NCBI RefSeq assembly: GCF_015711645.1
Contig: NZ_JABTEX010000001.1
Location: 1,984,001-2,048,000 of the forward strand
From: Planomonospora sp. ID82291
GTDB taxonomy: Bacteria > Actinomycetota > Actinomycetes > Streptosporangiales > Streptosporangiaceae
Reading direction: 5' to 3'
Length of the DNA stretch: 64,000 bases
Positions 47,793 through 56,969 of the stretch are shown here, in pieces. The translations under genes were made by a program, and so were the position numbers. The notes below the pieces were generated by a model. The model saw only the letters and a program-made list of their open reading frames with translations. It searched no databases and had not been told where the DNA came from. Positions within the stretch are counted from its first letter, which is position 1. Every line of letters begins with the position of its first letter.

Positions 47793-48379
47793 GTGGATCT
47801 GCCTCCTGTGTATCGAGCGCTGTCCGCTCGGTGCCGTGGGGGTTCAAGTGTTCACTGTCGCGCGCCTGCGCTGGCCCGGAACCCCTCTATGGGTCTTGAG
47901 TTTCTTCTTGAGAGATAAGAGAGGTCGTCACAGTAGGGGGTGTGGAAACTGTGGACGGACCTCGTTTTCGCAGCTCACACCCTGTTTTTTCATCCACCGG
48001 GGGTGTGGGCGACGCCTGTGGGAAACCGGCCGTCCTGTGGACAGTCGAACTTTACCCACAGGCCATCCCCAGATCAGGGGTCTCCCGTCCACCGGTAAAC
48101 GATGGTTATCCACGAGGTTTCCACAGGTTGTCCACGGGGTAGGAGACCGTTTTGTCCTTGGGGATAACTCCGTACACAGGGCGTCCACAGAGCGTCCACA
48201 GGTTGTCAACAAGTTCTCCCCAGGTTCTCCCCAGAGTTGTCCCCAGGTGGGGAATAAGGTGAGGCTGACTCATCATCGGCTCGGCTGTACGAATTTTCCT
48301 GATCGCCCGGGTTTCTGCAGACAGGAGCGCTGATCCACAAGGTTTTCCACAGGCTGTGCATCATCTGTGGGTGAATCCT
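47793..48379. other. oriC: Chromosomal origin oriC (dnaN-dnaA intergenic)
   Basis: No gene in 587 bp. At least ten DnaA-box-like 9-mers cluster at about 47940-48351. Examples are TTATCCACG 48106, TTGTCCACG 48128, two GCGTCCACA near 48181-48200, TTGTCAACA 48203, TGATCCACA 48331 and TTTTCCACA 48343, with inverted ones at 47949 and 48036. A relatively AT-rich patch (about 47895-47925) could be the unwinding element. The position between dnaA and dnaN is the standard actinobacterial origin. Confidence 0.95.
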
Positions 48380-50212
48380 TCACCCATTGCGGGACTGCTG
48401 CTTGATCCTCGTGGTGAGCTCGTTGACCTGGTTGTAGATCGAACGCCGCTCCGCCATGAGCGAGCGGATCTTCCGGTCGGCGTGCATGACCGTGGTGTGG
48501 TCCCGGCCGCCGAACTGCTGGCCGATCTTCGGCAGCGACATGTCGGTGAGCTCCCGGCACAGGTACATGGCGATCTGCCGGGCGGTCACCAGGACCCGCG
48601 AGCGCGAGCCGCCGCACAGGTCGTCGATCGACAGGCCGAAGTAGGTGGCGGTCGAGGCCATGATCGTGGCGATGGTGATCTCGGAGTCGGCGTCCTCGGT
48701 GATCAGGTCCTTGAGCACGACCTCGGTGAGCTGCAGGTCCACCGACTGCCGGTTGAGGCTGGCGAACGCGGTCACCCGGATCAGCGCGCCCTCCAGCTCG
48801 CGGATGTTGGTGGAGATGCGGCTGGCGATGTACTCCAGCACCTCCGGCGGGGCGGCCAGCCCCTCCTGGATCGCCTTCTTGCGCAGGATCGCGATGCGGG
48901 TCTCCAGCTCGGGCGGCTGCACGTCGGTGATCAGCCCCCACTCGAACCGGTTGCGCAGCCGGTCCTCCAGGGTGATCAGCTGCTTGGGCGCCCGGTCGCT
49001 GGAGATGACGATCTGCTTGTTGGCGTTGTGCAGGGTGTTGAAGGTGTGGAAGAACTCCTCCTGCGTCTGCTCCTTGCCCTCCAGGAACTGGATGTCGTCC
49101 ACCAGCAGGATGTCCACGGCCCGGTACCGGCCGCGGAAGTTGTCGGCCTTGTGGTCGCGGATGGAGTTGATGAAGTCGTTGGTGAACTCCTCCGAGCTGA
49201 CGTACCGCACCCGCGCGCCGTCGTAGAGGCTCTGCGCGTAGTGGCCGATCGCGTGCAGCAGGTGGGTCTTGCCCAGACCGGAGTCGCCGTAGATGAACAG
49301 CGGGTTGTACGCCTTGGCCGGCGCCTCGGCCACCGCGACCGCTGCGGCGTGCGCGAAGCGGTTGCTGGAGCCGATGACGAAGGTCTCGAAGGTGTACTTG
49401 GGGTTCAGCCGGGCCGGCTCCCCGGGCGTGCGTCCGCCGCGGGCGTCCCACCTGTTCTGGGCGGGAGCGGGGACGGGACCGGGCGCCGGGCGCTCGAAGG
49501 CGCCGGACTCGGCGCGGGGCGGAGCCGGCTGCGGGGGGTAGCCCCGCCCGCCGTACCCCTGGCCGCGGTCCTGCTCCGCGGGCGGCGGCGCGGGAGCGGG
49601 GGGCGCCGGACGGTACGGCCGCGCGTTCTCCTCCCGCGGGGGATAGTCGCCCTCGCCCTGCGGATAGGGGAAGGAGAACCCCTGGCCCTGTGGCCGGGCC
49701 TGTGGATAGTCGGTGGACGGCGGTGCGGCCGGGTGCGGTGCGGGATAGGGGTGCTGCTGGCCGGAACCCCCGTGGTGCTGGGCGTTCCCGTCCTGTGCAT
49801 AACCCTGCTGCGCACCGTTGCCCTGGGGATAACCCGTTTTGGCGTCCTGTGGATAACCCGTCCCGGCGTCCTGGGGATACGGCTCCCGCGGGCGGGAGGC
49901 GCCGCCGGTCCGCCCGGCGCCGCCGGCGCCCGGGCCCGGATTCGCGTTCGCGCTCGCGGCGGGGTCCACCATGACCGCGAACCGCATCGGGCGGCCCATC
50001 TCCTGGGAGAGGGCCTGGGTGACCAGGGGCCGGAGCTTGTTCTCCAGCACGTCCCGGGCGAAGTCGGTGGGCGCGGCGAGCACCACGGTGTCGTTCATGA
50101 GCCCGAAGGGCACGGTCTGACCCAGCCACGCCCGGTGGATGGGCGGGACGTCCTCGTGGAGGGAACTCGCCAGTACCCGCGCCCACACCGCGCCGAGTTC
50201 CATTTCGTCCAT
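48380..50212 (-). CDS. dnaA: Chromosomal replication initiator DnaA
   Basis: 610 aa. Domain I (~1-85), a long Pro/Gly/Gln-rich linker (~90-260), the AAA+ domain with Walker [12 protein letters not shown] and Walker [13 protein letters not shown], and the domain IV DNA-binding signature [15 protein letters not shown]. The extended linker is typical of actinomycetes. The linker DNA carries several DnaA-box matches. The ATG at 50212 follows GGAGGGGAG. It is divergent from rpmH. Confidence 0.99.
   Translation of the reverse strand: MDEMELGAVWARVLASSLHEDVPPIHRAWLGQTVPFGLMNDTVVLAAPTDFARDVLENKLRPLVTQALSQEMGRPMRFAVMVDPAASANANPGPGAGGAGRTGGASRPREPYPQDAGTGYPQDAKTGYPQGNGAQQGYAQDGNAQHHGGSGQQHPYPAPHPAAPPSTDYPQARPQGQGFSFPYPQGEGDYPPREENARPYRPAPPAPAPPPAEQDRGQGYGGRGYPPQPAPPRAESGAFERPAPGPVPAPAQNRWDARGGRTPGEPARLNPKYTFETFVIGSSNRFAHAAAVAVAEAPAKAYNPLFIYGDSGLGKTHLLHAIGHYAQSLYDGARVRYVSSEEFTNDFINSIRDHKADNFRGRYRAVDILLVDDIQFLEGKEQTQEEFFHTFNTLHNANKQIVISSDRAPKQLITLEDRLRNRFEWGLITDVQPPELETRIAILRKKAIQEGLAAPPEVLEYIASRISTNIRELEGALIRVTAFASLNRQSVDLQLTEVVLKDLITEDADSEITIATIMASTATYFGLSIDDLCGGSRSRVLVTARQIAMYLCRELTDMSLPKIGQQFGGRDHTTVMHADRKIRSLMAERRSIYNQVNELTTRIKQQSRNG
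49701..49880. promoter_or_regulatory. DnaA boxes embedded in the dnaA linker coding region
   Basis: Reverse-strand boxes: TGTGGATAG 49701, TGTGCATAA 49794, TGGGGATAA 49824, TGTGGATAA 49848 (the perfect TTATCCACA complement) and TGGGGATAC 49872. In protein they encode the repeated G-Y-(P/A)-Q-(D/G) residues. Spacing is 24-30 bp, that is whole codon repeats. DnaA binding here is inference. Confidence 0.5.
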
Positions 50213-50614
50213 GGCCCGGCTCCCCTCCTTGACGCGGTCCCCGTGAGCTCACCGCGAATCCGCTCTTCGTCCACACCGATGGCCGCCGAGCGCCTCGGAT
50301 CTCCCGTTGTCCACACGCCGTCCACACGCCGGCGGCCGTGCGGCCCGTCGTGGTCCCGTCTCGAAATCCACATGGAATCCACAGCGGATCCACAAGCCGT
50401 GCACAACCCCGCGCATACGGCAAGGCCGTGTTCTCCAGCGGGAAGATGGTCCGGAGGGGCCGACAGTAGTCCGTGTCCACAGGGTGTTCAAGACGTTGTC
50501 CACAGCCTAGTGGCTGTGCGGAGGGGGCTGGGTGCACATCCTGTGGATAAAGAAACACCCGTGGAAAGGACGCCGGTGAGGCTGTGGACAACCGCGTCGG
50601 CGAAGGCGCCCGGT
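50213..50614. other. dnaA-rpmH intergenic region with DnaA-box-like motifs
   Basis: No gene. Motifs include CGTCCACAC ~50268, TTGTCCACA ~50308, TTGTCCACA ~50495, TGTGGATAA ~50542 and TGTGGACAA ~50584. The dnaA promoter must lie here on the minus strand, so DnaA autoregulation is plausible. Confidence 0.6.
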
Positions 50615-50644
50615 TTGACCTGGGACGCATCCGCCCCGTAACGT
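50615..50644 (+). promoter_or_regulatory. rpmH promoter
   Basis: TTGACC and TAACGT with an 18-bp spacer, about 110 bp before rpmH. Strong ribosomal-protein promoters stand at this place in most actinomycetes. Confidence 0.6.
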
Positions 50645-50756
50645 ACGACGGTCGGCTTGCCATGCGGCGGCTATTTCGCATGCCCCGCTTCCGGCAGGCC
50701 AGCCATGTCGAACATCCCCATGTGCTGGGGATGCGCCTCAAGCCTGGAGCCCACTC

Positions 50757-50894
50757 GTGAGCAAGCGTACTTTCCAGCCGAACAACCGCCGTCGCGCGAA
50801 GACCCACGGCTTCCGGCTGCGCATGCGCACCCGCGCCGGTCGCGCGATCCTGGCCGCCCGCCGTCGCAAGGGCCGCGCCGAGCTCTCCGCCTGA
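50757..50894 (+). CDS. rpmH: Large ribosomal subunit protein bL34
   Basis: 45 aa, GTG start. It reads [19 protein letters not shown] with a basic remainder ending GRAELSA, the invariant bL34 sequence. First gene of the rpmH-rnpA-yidD-yidC-jag-rsmG run. It is divergent from dnaA. Confidence 0.99.
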   Translation: MSKRTFQPNNRRRAKTHGFRLRMRTRAGRAILAARRRKGRAELSA

Positions 50895-51008
50895 CGCGCG
50901 TCCGCCGTGCCCGGTCCGCCGGGCCGGGCAGTGAGCGTCCTGTCGCCCGCCGACCGTGAGGCCCGGCGGGCGACAGCCGTACCTGCCCAGGGTTGAGAAG
51001 GTCCTCTC

Positions 51009-51389
51009 GTGCTGCCGTCCAGCTCCCGCATGCGCCGGGGCGAGGAGTTCAACAGCGCGGTCAGGAAGGGCGGCCGCTCGGGCCGTCCCACGCTGGTCGC
51101 GCATCTCGGCATGCGCGCCCCCGACCGCCGGGCCGCCGAACCGCCCCTGGTGGGATTCGTGGTGAGCCGCGCCGTCGGCGGCGCGGTCGTCCGCAACCGG
51201 GTCAAGCGCCGGCTGAGACACCTCATGCGCGACCGGCTCGGCCGTCTCCCGCGAGGTAGCCTGCTGGTTGTACGCGCCAATCCACCGGCCGCGTCCGCGC
51301 GGAGCGAGCGCCTAGCCGCCGAACTCGACGCCGCGCTCGATCGTTTACTCAGGCGGCGAGAGTCCTCCACGACTCGCCTGGAGGGATGA
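51009..51389 (+). CDS. rnpA: Ribonuclease P protein component
   Basis: 126 aa. The RNA-binding signature is [25 protein letters not shown]. It assists the catalytic RNA in trimming tRNA 5' ends. GTG 51009 is chosen because [14 protein letters not shown] is the normal N-terminus. Its stop overlaps the yidD start (ATGA). Confidence 0.97.
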   Translation: MLPSSSRMRRGEEFNSAVRKGGRSGRPTLVAHLGMRAPDRRAAEPPLVGFVVSRAVGGAVVRNRVKRRLRHLMRDRLGRLPRGSLLVVRANPPAASARSERLAAELDAALDRLLRRRESSTTRLEG

Positions 51390-51670
51390 CGATGACGGCG
51401 CAGCAGACCGCCGGGGCCTCCCCGGCCGCCCGGACCCTGATGGCTCCGATCCGGTTCTACCGGGCCTTCGTGAGCCCGCTGCTGGGTCCCCGCTGCCGGT
51501 TCCATCCCTCGTGCAGCGCCTACGGCCTCGAGGCGATCGCCGTTCACGGCGCGTTGCGCGGCACATGGTTGACGATCCGGAGAATCGGGCGTTGCCACCC
51601 ATTCCATCCCGGAGGTTTAGACCCGGTGCCCCCACGCCCGGTCCGGTCCCACGAAACGCAAGGGAGCTAG
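51386..51670 (+). CDS. yidD: Membrane protein insertion efficiency factor YidD
   Basis: 94 aa. Contains [20 protein letters not shown] and [20 protein letters not shown], with the conserved [18 protein letters not shown]-terminal motif. It is overlapped with rnpA by 4 bp and followed 4 bp later by yidC, so all are translationally linked. Confidence 0.96.
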   Translation: MTMTAQQTAGASPAARTLMAPIRFYRAFVSPLLGPRCRFHPSCSAYGLEAIAVHGALRGTWLTIRRIGRCHPFHPGGLDPVPPRPVRSHETQGS

Positions 51671-51674
51671 CTCG

Positions 51675-52622
51675 GTGGAGCTGTCCTGGCTCAACTGGCT
51701 GTACACAGCCGTCGCCCAAGTCATCACCTGGATTCACCAGGGCTACAGCACCTTCATCCCGAAGGACAACGGGCTCAACTGGGCGCTGACCATCATCACG
51801 CTGACCGTGCTGATGCGGCTGCTGATCTTCCCGCTCTTCCTCAAGCAGATGCGCTCGTCGAAGAAGATGCAGGAGCTCGCGCCCAAGGTCCAGGAGCTGC
51901 GCAAGCGCTACAAGAACGACAAGCAGCGCATGAACCAGGAGGTCATGGCGCTGTACCAGGGAGCGGGAGCCAACCCGCTCGGCGGCTGCCTGCCGATCCT
52001 GGCGCAGTTCCCCATCTTCATCTCGATGTTCACCGTGCTGCAGGCGATGGCGGCGGGCCAGCCGAAGTTCGGCATGACGCAGGAGCTGGTGAACGACGCC
52101 CGGGCGGCGCACATCTTCGGCGCCCCGCTCCCGGCCACCTTCTTCTGGGACGCCAAGGAGGTCACCGCCCTCGGCGCCGACCCGGTCGTCGCCAAGGTGG
52201 TGCTCGCGGTCTTCGTGGCGATCAGCTCGCTGACCACGTTCCTCACCGTCCGGCAGAGCGTGACCCGCTCGATGGCGCAGATGCCGGACAACCCCATGGC
52301 GCAGCAGCAGAAGATCCTGATGTACATCTCGCCGATGTTCGCGATCTTCTCCCTGAACTTCCCCCTCGGCCTGATCCTCTACTGGGTCACCACCAACCTG
52401 TGGACGCTCGGCCAGCAGCACTGGTACTACAGCCGGCACCCCATGCCGGTGCTCGACGCCAAGGGCAACATGGTGACGCCCGCCCCGAAGCCGGGCCTGC
52501 TGAGCAAGGTGCGCAAGACCGCACCCGAGCCCGAGGCCCCGCCCGCGCCGCCGGCCCCCAAGGTCACCCGCCAGCAGCCGACCCGCCAGCCCCGCAGCAA
52601 GCGGACGGGCGGTAAGAAGTAG
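51675..52622 (+). CDS. yidC: Membrane protein insertase YidC/OxaA
   Basis: 315 aa, GTG start. Five hydrophobic segments are visible, with the cytoplasmic hairpin MRSSKKMQELAPKVQELRKR and the conserved NPLGGCLPILAQFPIFISMF. A basic Pro/Ala-rich C-terminal tail ends in KRTGGKK and may contact the ribosome. It inserts small membrane proteins with or without SecYEG. Confidence 0.97.
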   Translation: MELSWLNWLYTAVAQVITWIHQGYSTFIPKDNGLNWALTIITLTVLMRLLIFPLFLKQMRSSKKMQELAPKVQELRKRYKNDKQRMNQEVMALYQGAGANPLGGCLPILAQFPIFISMFTVLQAMAAGQPKFGMTQELVNDARAAHIFGAPLPATFFWDAKEVTALGADPVVAKVVLAVFVAISSLTTFLTVRQSVTRSMAQMPDNPMAQQQKILMYISPMFAIFSLNFPLGLILYWVTTNLWTLGQQHWYYSRHPMPVLDAKGNMVTPAPKPGLLSKVRKTAPEPEAPPAPPAPKVTRQQPTRQPRSKRTGGKK

Positions 52623-52698
52623 TCCCGGCGGATGGCGTGGGTCCCCGGATCCACGGCGCTCCCCGACCCATCCCGACAGCACGAAGGAGTGGCTGGAC

Positions 52699-53199
52699 GT
52701 GACTGAGGCCCAGCAGGAGACCGCGGCCAAGGCGGCTCCCGATCTCGCAGCCCTGGAGCAGGAGGGCGAGATCGCGGCCGACTATCTCGAAGGGCTGCTC
52801 GACATCGCCGACATCGACGGTGACATCGACATGGACGTCGAGGGCGACCGTGCCGTCGTCTCCGTCGTGGACGTCAAGGGCGGCGACCTGGTGGGTCCCA
52901 ACGGCGAGGTCCTGGAGGCGCTCCAGGAGCTCACCCGGCTGGCGGTCCACCGGCAGACGGGGGAGCGCTCGCGCCTGATGCTCGACATCGGCGGGTACCG
53001 CGACCGCCGCCGGACCGAGCTCCGCGAACTCGGCACCAAGGTCGCCGGGGACGTCAAGCGCTCCGGCGAGCCGAAGTCCCTCCAGCCGATGACGCCGTTC
53101 GAGCGCAAGATCGTGCACGACGCCGTGGCCGCCGCGGGCCTGCGCAGCGAGTCCGAGGGCGAGGAGCCGCGCCGCTTCGTGGTGGTCCTCCCCGTGTGA
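52699..53199 (+). CDS. Jag/KhpB-type KH-R3H RNA-binding protein
   Basis: 166 aa, GTG start. The KH domain has VGPNGEVLEALQELTRLAVH, and the R3H region has PMTPFERKIVHDAVA and GEEPRRFVVVLP. The N-terminal Jag domain is reduced to an acidic helix. Orthologues always follow yidC. Its role is RNA binding linked to cell-envelope control in other bacteria. Confidence 0.95.
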   Translation: MTEAQQETAAKAAPDLAALEQEGEIAADYLEGLLDIADIDGDIDMDVEGDRAVVSVVDVKGGDLVGPNGEVLEALQELTRLAVHRQTGERSRLMLDIGGYRDRRRTELRELGTKVAGDVKRSGEPKSLQPMTPFERKIVHDAVAAAGLRSESEGEEPRRFVVVLPV

Positions 53200-53223
53200 C
53201 CCCGCTCCGGCGGGCGGACGACC

Positions 53224-53263
53224 GGCCGCCGTCCCTGGCACGCCAGGGACGGCGGCCTTTTTC
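53224..53263 (+). terminator. Strong intrinsic terminator after jag
   Basis: A perfect 16-bp stem GGCCGCCGTCCCTGGC and its complement, followed by TTTTT. It separates the rpmH-jag transcript from rsmG. Confidence 0.95.
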
Positions 53264-53387
53264 GTCCCTCTCATCGGCACGGCGGATCCCTCCGGGCGTC
53301 GGCTAACGTTGGGTCGCACAGCGCATGTCGGCAACGGCTCACCCCCCGGGAGTGGCCCGCTGATTCTGAGGAGAGAGTGATCATCCA

Positions 53388-54098
53388 GTGAGCGACCAGT
53401 TGCCCGAACCGCCCGAGGTGGCCCGTGAGGTGTTCACCGGCGAGGCCTGGTCCCGAGCGGAGGCGTTCGCGGAGCTGCTGGCCGGTCCTGGAGTGGTGCG
53501 CGGGCTGCTCGGTCCCCGCGAGGTGCCCCGGATCTGGGATCGCCACCTGCTCAACTGCGCGGTGGTCGCCGAGGCCGTCCCCCAGAACGTGCGGCTGGTG
53601 GACATCGGCTCCGGTGCGGGACTGCCCGGCCTGGTGCTCGCCATCGTCCGGCCCGACGTCTCGGTCACGCTCCTCGAACCGCTCCTGCGCCGGACGGTCT
53701 TCCTCCAGGAGTGCGTCGACTCGCTGAAGCTGGAGAACGTCGAGGTGCTGCGCGGCCGGGCCGAGGAGTTCGCCGGCAAGCGCGAGTTCGACGTGGCCTC
53801 CGCGCGGGCGGTGGCGCCGCTCGGCCGGTTGCTCTCCTGGGCGCTGCCGCTGCTCCGCGAAGGCGGAGAGCTGCTCGCGATGAAGGGGGAGCGCGCCGCG
53901 GAGGAGCTCGCGGAGGCCGAGGCGCAATTGCGATCCAGCGGAGTGCCGACCGCCGAGCTCGTCTCCGTCGGGCACGGTAAGGTCGAGCCGCATGCAACGC
54001 TCATTCGGGTGGTCGCCGGCCGGGCCCCCGAGAGAGCCCGGCAGGCCTCTCGCCGAAAGGATCGCGCTCCGCGCCCCCAACGGGCGCGAGGCCAGTAG
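53388..54098 (+). CDS. rsmG: 16S rRNA (guanine-N7) methyltransferase RsmG
   Basis: 236 aa. The SAM-binding motif is LVDIGSGAGLPGLVLAI, followed by VTLLEPLLRRTVFLQE and the ASARAVAPL motif. It methylates the 530-loop G527 of 16S rRNA (E. coli numbering); loss gives low-level streptomycin resistance in other bacteria. GTG start. A basic tail extends the usual length by ~20 residues. It lies 38 bp before parA. Confidence 0.97.
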   Translation: MSDQLPEPPEVAREVFTGEAWSRAEAFAELLAGPGVVRGLLGPREVPRIWDRHLLNCAVVAEAVPQNVRLVDIGSGAGLPGLVLAIVRPDVSVTLLEPLLRRTVFLQECVDSLKLENVEVLRGRAEEFAGKREFDVASARAVAPLGRLLSWALPLLREGGELLAMKGERAAEELAEAEAQLRSSGVPTAELVSVGHGKVEPHATLIRVVAGRAPERARQASRRKDRAPRPQRARGQ

Positions 54099-54136
54099 AC
54101 GGACCGGAGAAGCGAGTGCGAGGCCAAGGAGATCCG

Positions 54137-55258
54137 GTGAGTCGAACGCCCCCCGGTGCGAGCGCCGGCTCCTCCGCGCCGGGCGACCGCGGACGCGCGA
54201 TCACCGGCACGGCGGACGGTCTCGGCTGGCCGGAGAGGCCCCTCTCCGCTCCGCTCGGCAGCCCTTCCGGCCTGGGATGGCCGGCCTCGGCTCCCCCCGC
54301 CGGGGCCCGGCCGGTGGAAAGGAAGACGTCCGTGACCCCCAACTCCCTTAATCCCGGCGACTCGCCGCTGGTACGAGAGGCACTCAGCTCAGTGGTTTCA
54401 CGTGAAACATCGCCCCAGCAGGCCGCGGTCGCTTCCGGGAGCTCCTCGGCGACCCGGGACGGCGACTGGCCCCGGCCGCCCAAGACCCGGATCTTCACCG
54501 TCGCGAACCAGAAGGGCGGGGTGGGAAAGACCACCACCTCGGTCAACCTGGCGGCGGCCCTCTCCATGCACGGCCAGCGCGTTCTGGTGGTGGACCTCGA
54601 CCCGCAGGGCAACGCCTCGACGGCCCTGGCCATCGAGCACCGCGGTGACGTTCCGGACATGTACAAGGTCCTGGTGGAGGACATGCCGCTCGCCGAGGTG
54701 GTGAAGGAGGTCCCGGACATGCCCGGCCTCTACTGCGCCCCCGCCACCATCGACCTCGCGGGCGCGGAGATCGAGCTGGTCTCCATGGTGGCCCGGGAGG
54801 CCCGGCTGCAGCGGGCGCTGGCGGCCTACGACGTCATCGAGTTCGACTACATCCTCATCGACTGCCCGCCGTCGCTCGGTCTGCTGACCGTCAACGCGCT
54901 GATGGCCGCGAACGAGCTGCTGATCCCGATCCAGTGCGAGTACTACGCGCTGGAGGGCCTGGGCCAGCTGCTCCGGAACGTGGAACTGGTCCGCGCCCAT
55001 CTGAACCCCACGCTCGACCTGTCCACCATCCTCATGACGATGTACGACGGCCGTACCCGGCTCGCCTCGCAGGTCGCGGAAGAGGTACGGTCTCACTTCG
55101 GCGACACGGTGCTGAGCACGCTGATCCCGCGGAGCGTGCGCGTCTCCGAGGCGCCCAGTTACGGACAGTCGGTCATGACCTACGACCCGGGCTCCAGCGG
55201 TGCGATGGCCTACATGGACGCCGCCCGTGAGATCGCTTACCGCGGCGCGGCCGTGTGA
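54137..55258 (+). CDS. parA: Chromosome partitioning ATPase ParA (Soj)
   Basis: 373 aa from GTG 54137 (AAGGAG 5 nt upstream). The first ~115 residues are a disordered extension; the deviant Walker A KGGVGKTTTSVNLAAALS, Walker A' DLDPQGNASTAL and Walker B YILIDCPPSLGLLTVNAL follow. It moves parS-ParB complexes after origin duplication. A parS-like site lies inside the coding DNA (54395-54408). Confidence 0.97.
   Translation: MSRTPPGASAGSSAPGDRGRAITGTADGLGWPERPLSAPLGSPSGLGWPASAPPAGARPVERKTSVTPNSLNPGDSPLVREALSSVVSRETSPQQAAVASGSSSATRDGDWPRPPKTRIFTVANQKGGVGKTTTSVNLAAALSMHGQRVLVVDLDPQGNASTALAIEHRGDVPDMYKVLVEDMPLAEVVKEVPDMPGLYCAPATIDLAGAEIELVSMVAREARLQRALAAYDVIEFDYILIDCPPSLGLLTVNALMAANELLIPIQCEYYALEGLGQLLRNVELVRAHLNPTLDLSTILMTMYDGRTRLASQVAEEVRSHFGDTVLSTLIPRSVRVSEAPSYGQSVMTYDPGSSGAMAYMDAAREIAYRGAAV
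54394..54409. promoter_or_regulatory. parS site 1 (inside parA)
   Basis: GGTTTCACGTGAAACA contains the full 14-bp parS core GTTTCACGTGAAAC; only the first flanking base differs from the 16-bp consensus. It is translated within ParA as VSRET. Confidence 0.9.
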
Positions 55259-55331
55259 GCGGCCGGGAGGTCCTCGGCCGTGCCGTCGCGGACACTACTG
55301 AGGGCGGGACCTTGAGCCTTGGGGAGGGGCA

Positions 55332-56321
55332 GTGAGCAAGCAGGCGAGAGGACTGGGCAAAGGGTTGCTGGCGCTGATCCCCACGGCGCCCGCGCCCGCG
55401 AAGCCCGCCGTATCCGGCGCGACCGGCGCGACCGGCGCGACCGCGACCATGGTGGCCGCGGAGCCGGTCTCTCAGGAGCAGAGCCCCGAGCCGGTCGTGG
55501 GCGCCTACTTCCTGGAGATCCCGGTCGAGGCCATCGCGCCGAACCCCCGGCAGCCCCGGGAGGTCTTCGACGGCGGCGCCCTGGAGAACCTGGCCGCCTC
55601 GATCAGAGAGGTCGGCCTGCTCCAGCCCGTCGTGGTCCGGCGGGTCGAGGACGACCGGTACGAGCTCATCATGGGGGAGCGCCGTTGGCGGGCCTCCACG
55701 ATGGCCGGACTGGAGCTGATCCCGGCGATCGTGCGGGAGACCCAGGAGGACAAGCTCCTCCTGGACGCTCTGATCGAGAACCTCCAGCGCGAGCAGCTCA
55801 ACGCCCTGGAGGAGGCGGCGGCCTACCGCCAGCTCCTGGACGACTTCGGCGCCACCCACGAGCAGCTCGCTGCCCGCATCGGTCGCTCCCGCTCGCACGT
55901 GACGAACACCATCCGGCTCCTCAACCTCCCGCCCCGCGTCCAGAACCGGGTGGCGGCGGGCGTGCTCAGCGCCGGGCATGCGCGAGCGCTGCTGAGTCTG
56001 GACGACCCCGCCGCGCAGGAACGCCTCGCCGACCGGATCGTGGCCGAGCTGCTGTCGGTCCGCGCGGTCGAGGAGATCGTGGCGATGGGCGACGCCTCGG
56101 CGGCCCCCGCTCCGGAATCCCGTGCTCCGCGCGCCAAGCCGGAGGAGGATCCGTCCCTTCGCCGCCTGGCGGACCGGCTCTCGGACCACTTCGAGACCCG
56201 GGTGAAGGTGGACTTCGGCCGTCGCAAGGGACGCATCGTGGTGGAGTTCGCGACCATCGACGACCTGGAGCGCATCATCGCGACGATGGCTCCGGGGCCG
56301 GTGGAACCGCCGGAGGAGTAG
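55332..56321 (+). CDS. parB: Chromosome partitioning protein ParB
   Basis: 329 aa, GTG start with GGGAGG upstream. N-terminal [11 protein letters not shown] (ParA contact), the CTP-binding/arginine motif GERRWRAS, the helix-turn-helix [21 protein letters not shown] that reads parS, and a C-terminal dimer domain. It loads on the nearby parS sites and spreads. It lies 73 bp after parA. Confidence 0.98.
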   Translation: MSKQARGLGKGLLALIPTAPAPAKPAVSGATGATGATATMVAAEPVSQEQSPEPVVGAYFLEIPVEAIAPNPRQPREVFDGGALENLAASIREVGLLQPVVVRRVEDDRYELIMGERRWRASTMAGLELIPAIVRETQEDKLLLDALIENLQREQLNALEEAAAYRQLLDDFGATHEQLAARIGRSRSHVTNTIRLLNLPPRVQNRVAAGVLSAGHARALLSLDDPAAQERLADRIVAELLSVRAVEEIVAMGDASAAPAPESRAPRAKPEEDPSLRRLADRLSDHFETRVKVDFGRRKGRIVVEFATIDDLERIIATMAPGPVEPPEE

Positions 56322-56346
56322 TGGTTCTCCGCTGAGGCTGCATGCG

Positions 56347-56380
56347 CGGCCGTCGTGTTTCACGTGAAACACGACGGCCG
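56347..56380. promoter_or_regulatory. parS site 2 inside a 34-bp perfect palindrome (also parB terminator-like)
   Basis: A perfect consensus TGTTTCACGTGAAACA (56356-56371) extended by CGGCCGTCG/CGACGGCCG to a 34-bp exact palindrome, 25 bp after the parB stop. As RNA it would form a 17-bp stem with almost no loop, so it may double as a terminator. Confidence 0.95.
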
Positions 56381-56416
56381 TTCTCATGTCGGGGGCGGTT
56401 CCTTGTGCGGTGGCCG

Positions 56417-56845
56417 TGCGGTGTCCGGGGGCGGGTCGCGTGGTGGCCGGGGTGGCGCGTACGTGGTGGTTGGAGGGGTACGCGCGCCGTTGGGTGGTCG
56501 GGGTGGGCGCGTACGTGGTGGTTAAGGAGTACGCACGCCGTTGGGTGGTCGGGGTGGGGGTGCGCGGAGGCGGGCCGGTGGTCCTGCCGGCCGTCGCAGT
56601 CGGGCTCTGGTGGTTCCGGCCTCCGGCCGGGGTCGGGCGCGCGGGGTTCGGTGCTTTATACGCCGGCAGGACCACCGGCCCGCCTCCGCGCCTGTCTGGC
56701 CCGCCGTACTGATGCGGGCCGTAGCGTCTCGCTTTCCGGCCGCCCGGCGGCCTCGCCGGCGCTGAAGCGATCCGTGCGGTCCGGTCCATGGTGCTCGCCG
56801 TGGCTGAAGCCATCCTGGCGGAAAGGAGCGCAGGGCCGGGCACCG
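56417..56845 (+). repeat. Long inverted repeat, left copy (~430 bp)
   Basis: Nearly identical, in reverse orientation, to 58292-58703, with scattered substitutions and small indels in the outer ~120 bp. It holds a nested element with 29-bp perfect inverted ends (56562-56590 and 56663-56691; GCGCGGAGGCGGGCCGGTGG...) around ~72 bp, and a ~60-bp tandem unit in its outer part. No credible gene. Confidence 0.95.
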
Positions 56846-56852
56846 CAGGGTG

Positions 56853-56967
56853 TCATACGGCATCCAGGCCGGCCTGCGTGAAGGCGCGCAGATCGGCGTT
56901 CTCGACCGGGTACCGGCGCAGCAGCCGGTTGGTGCTCCCGTTGGCACCCCGCTGCCAGGGGTCGTGG
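56853..56967 (-). pseudogene. 3' fragment of an IS30-family transposase
   Basis: About 37 codons on the minus strand read DPWQRGANGSTNRLLRRYP followed by VENADLRAFTQAGLDAV and a stop. PWQRG-N-TN-LLR-Y is the conserved C-terminal block of IS30 transposases (last catalytic region). The rest of the gene is missing. It abuts the WD40 stop codon. Confidence 0.7.
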
Positions 56968-56969
56968 CC

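Noticed and set aside
56356-56843. Coding frames inside the long inverted repeats (Pro/Arg/Thr-rich)
   Set aside because: Present on both strands in both copies, made of internal repeats, with no ribosome-binding site or recognisable domain.
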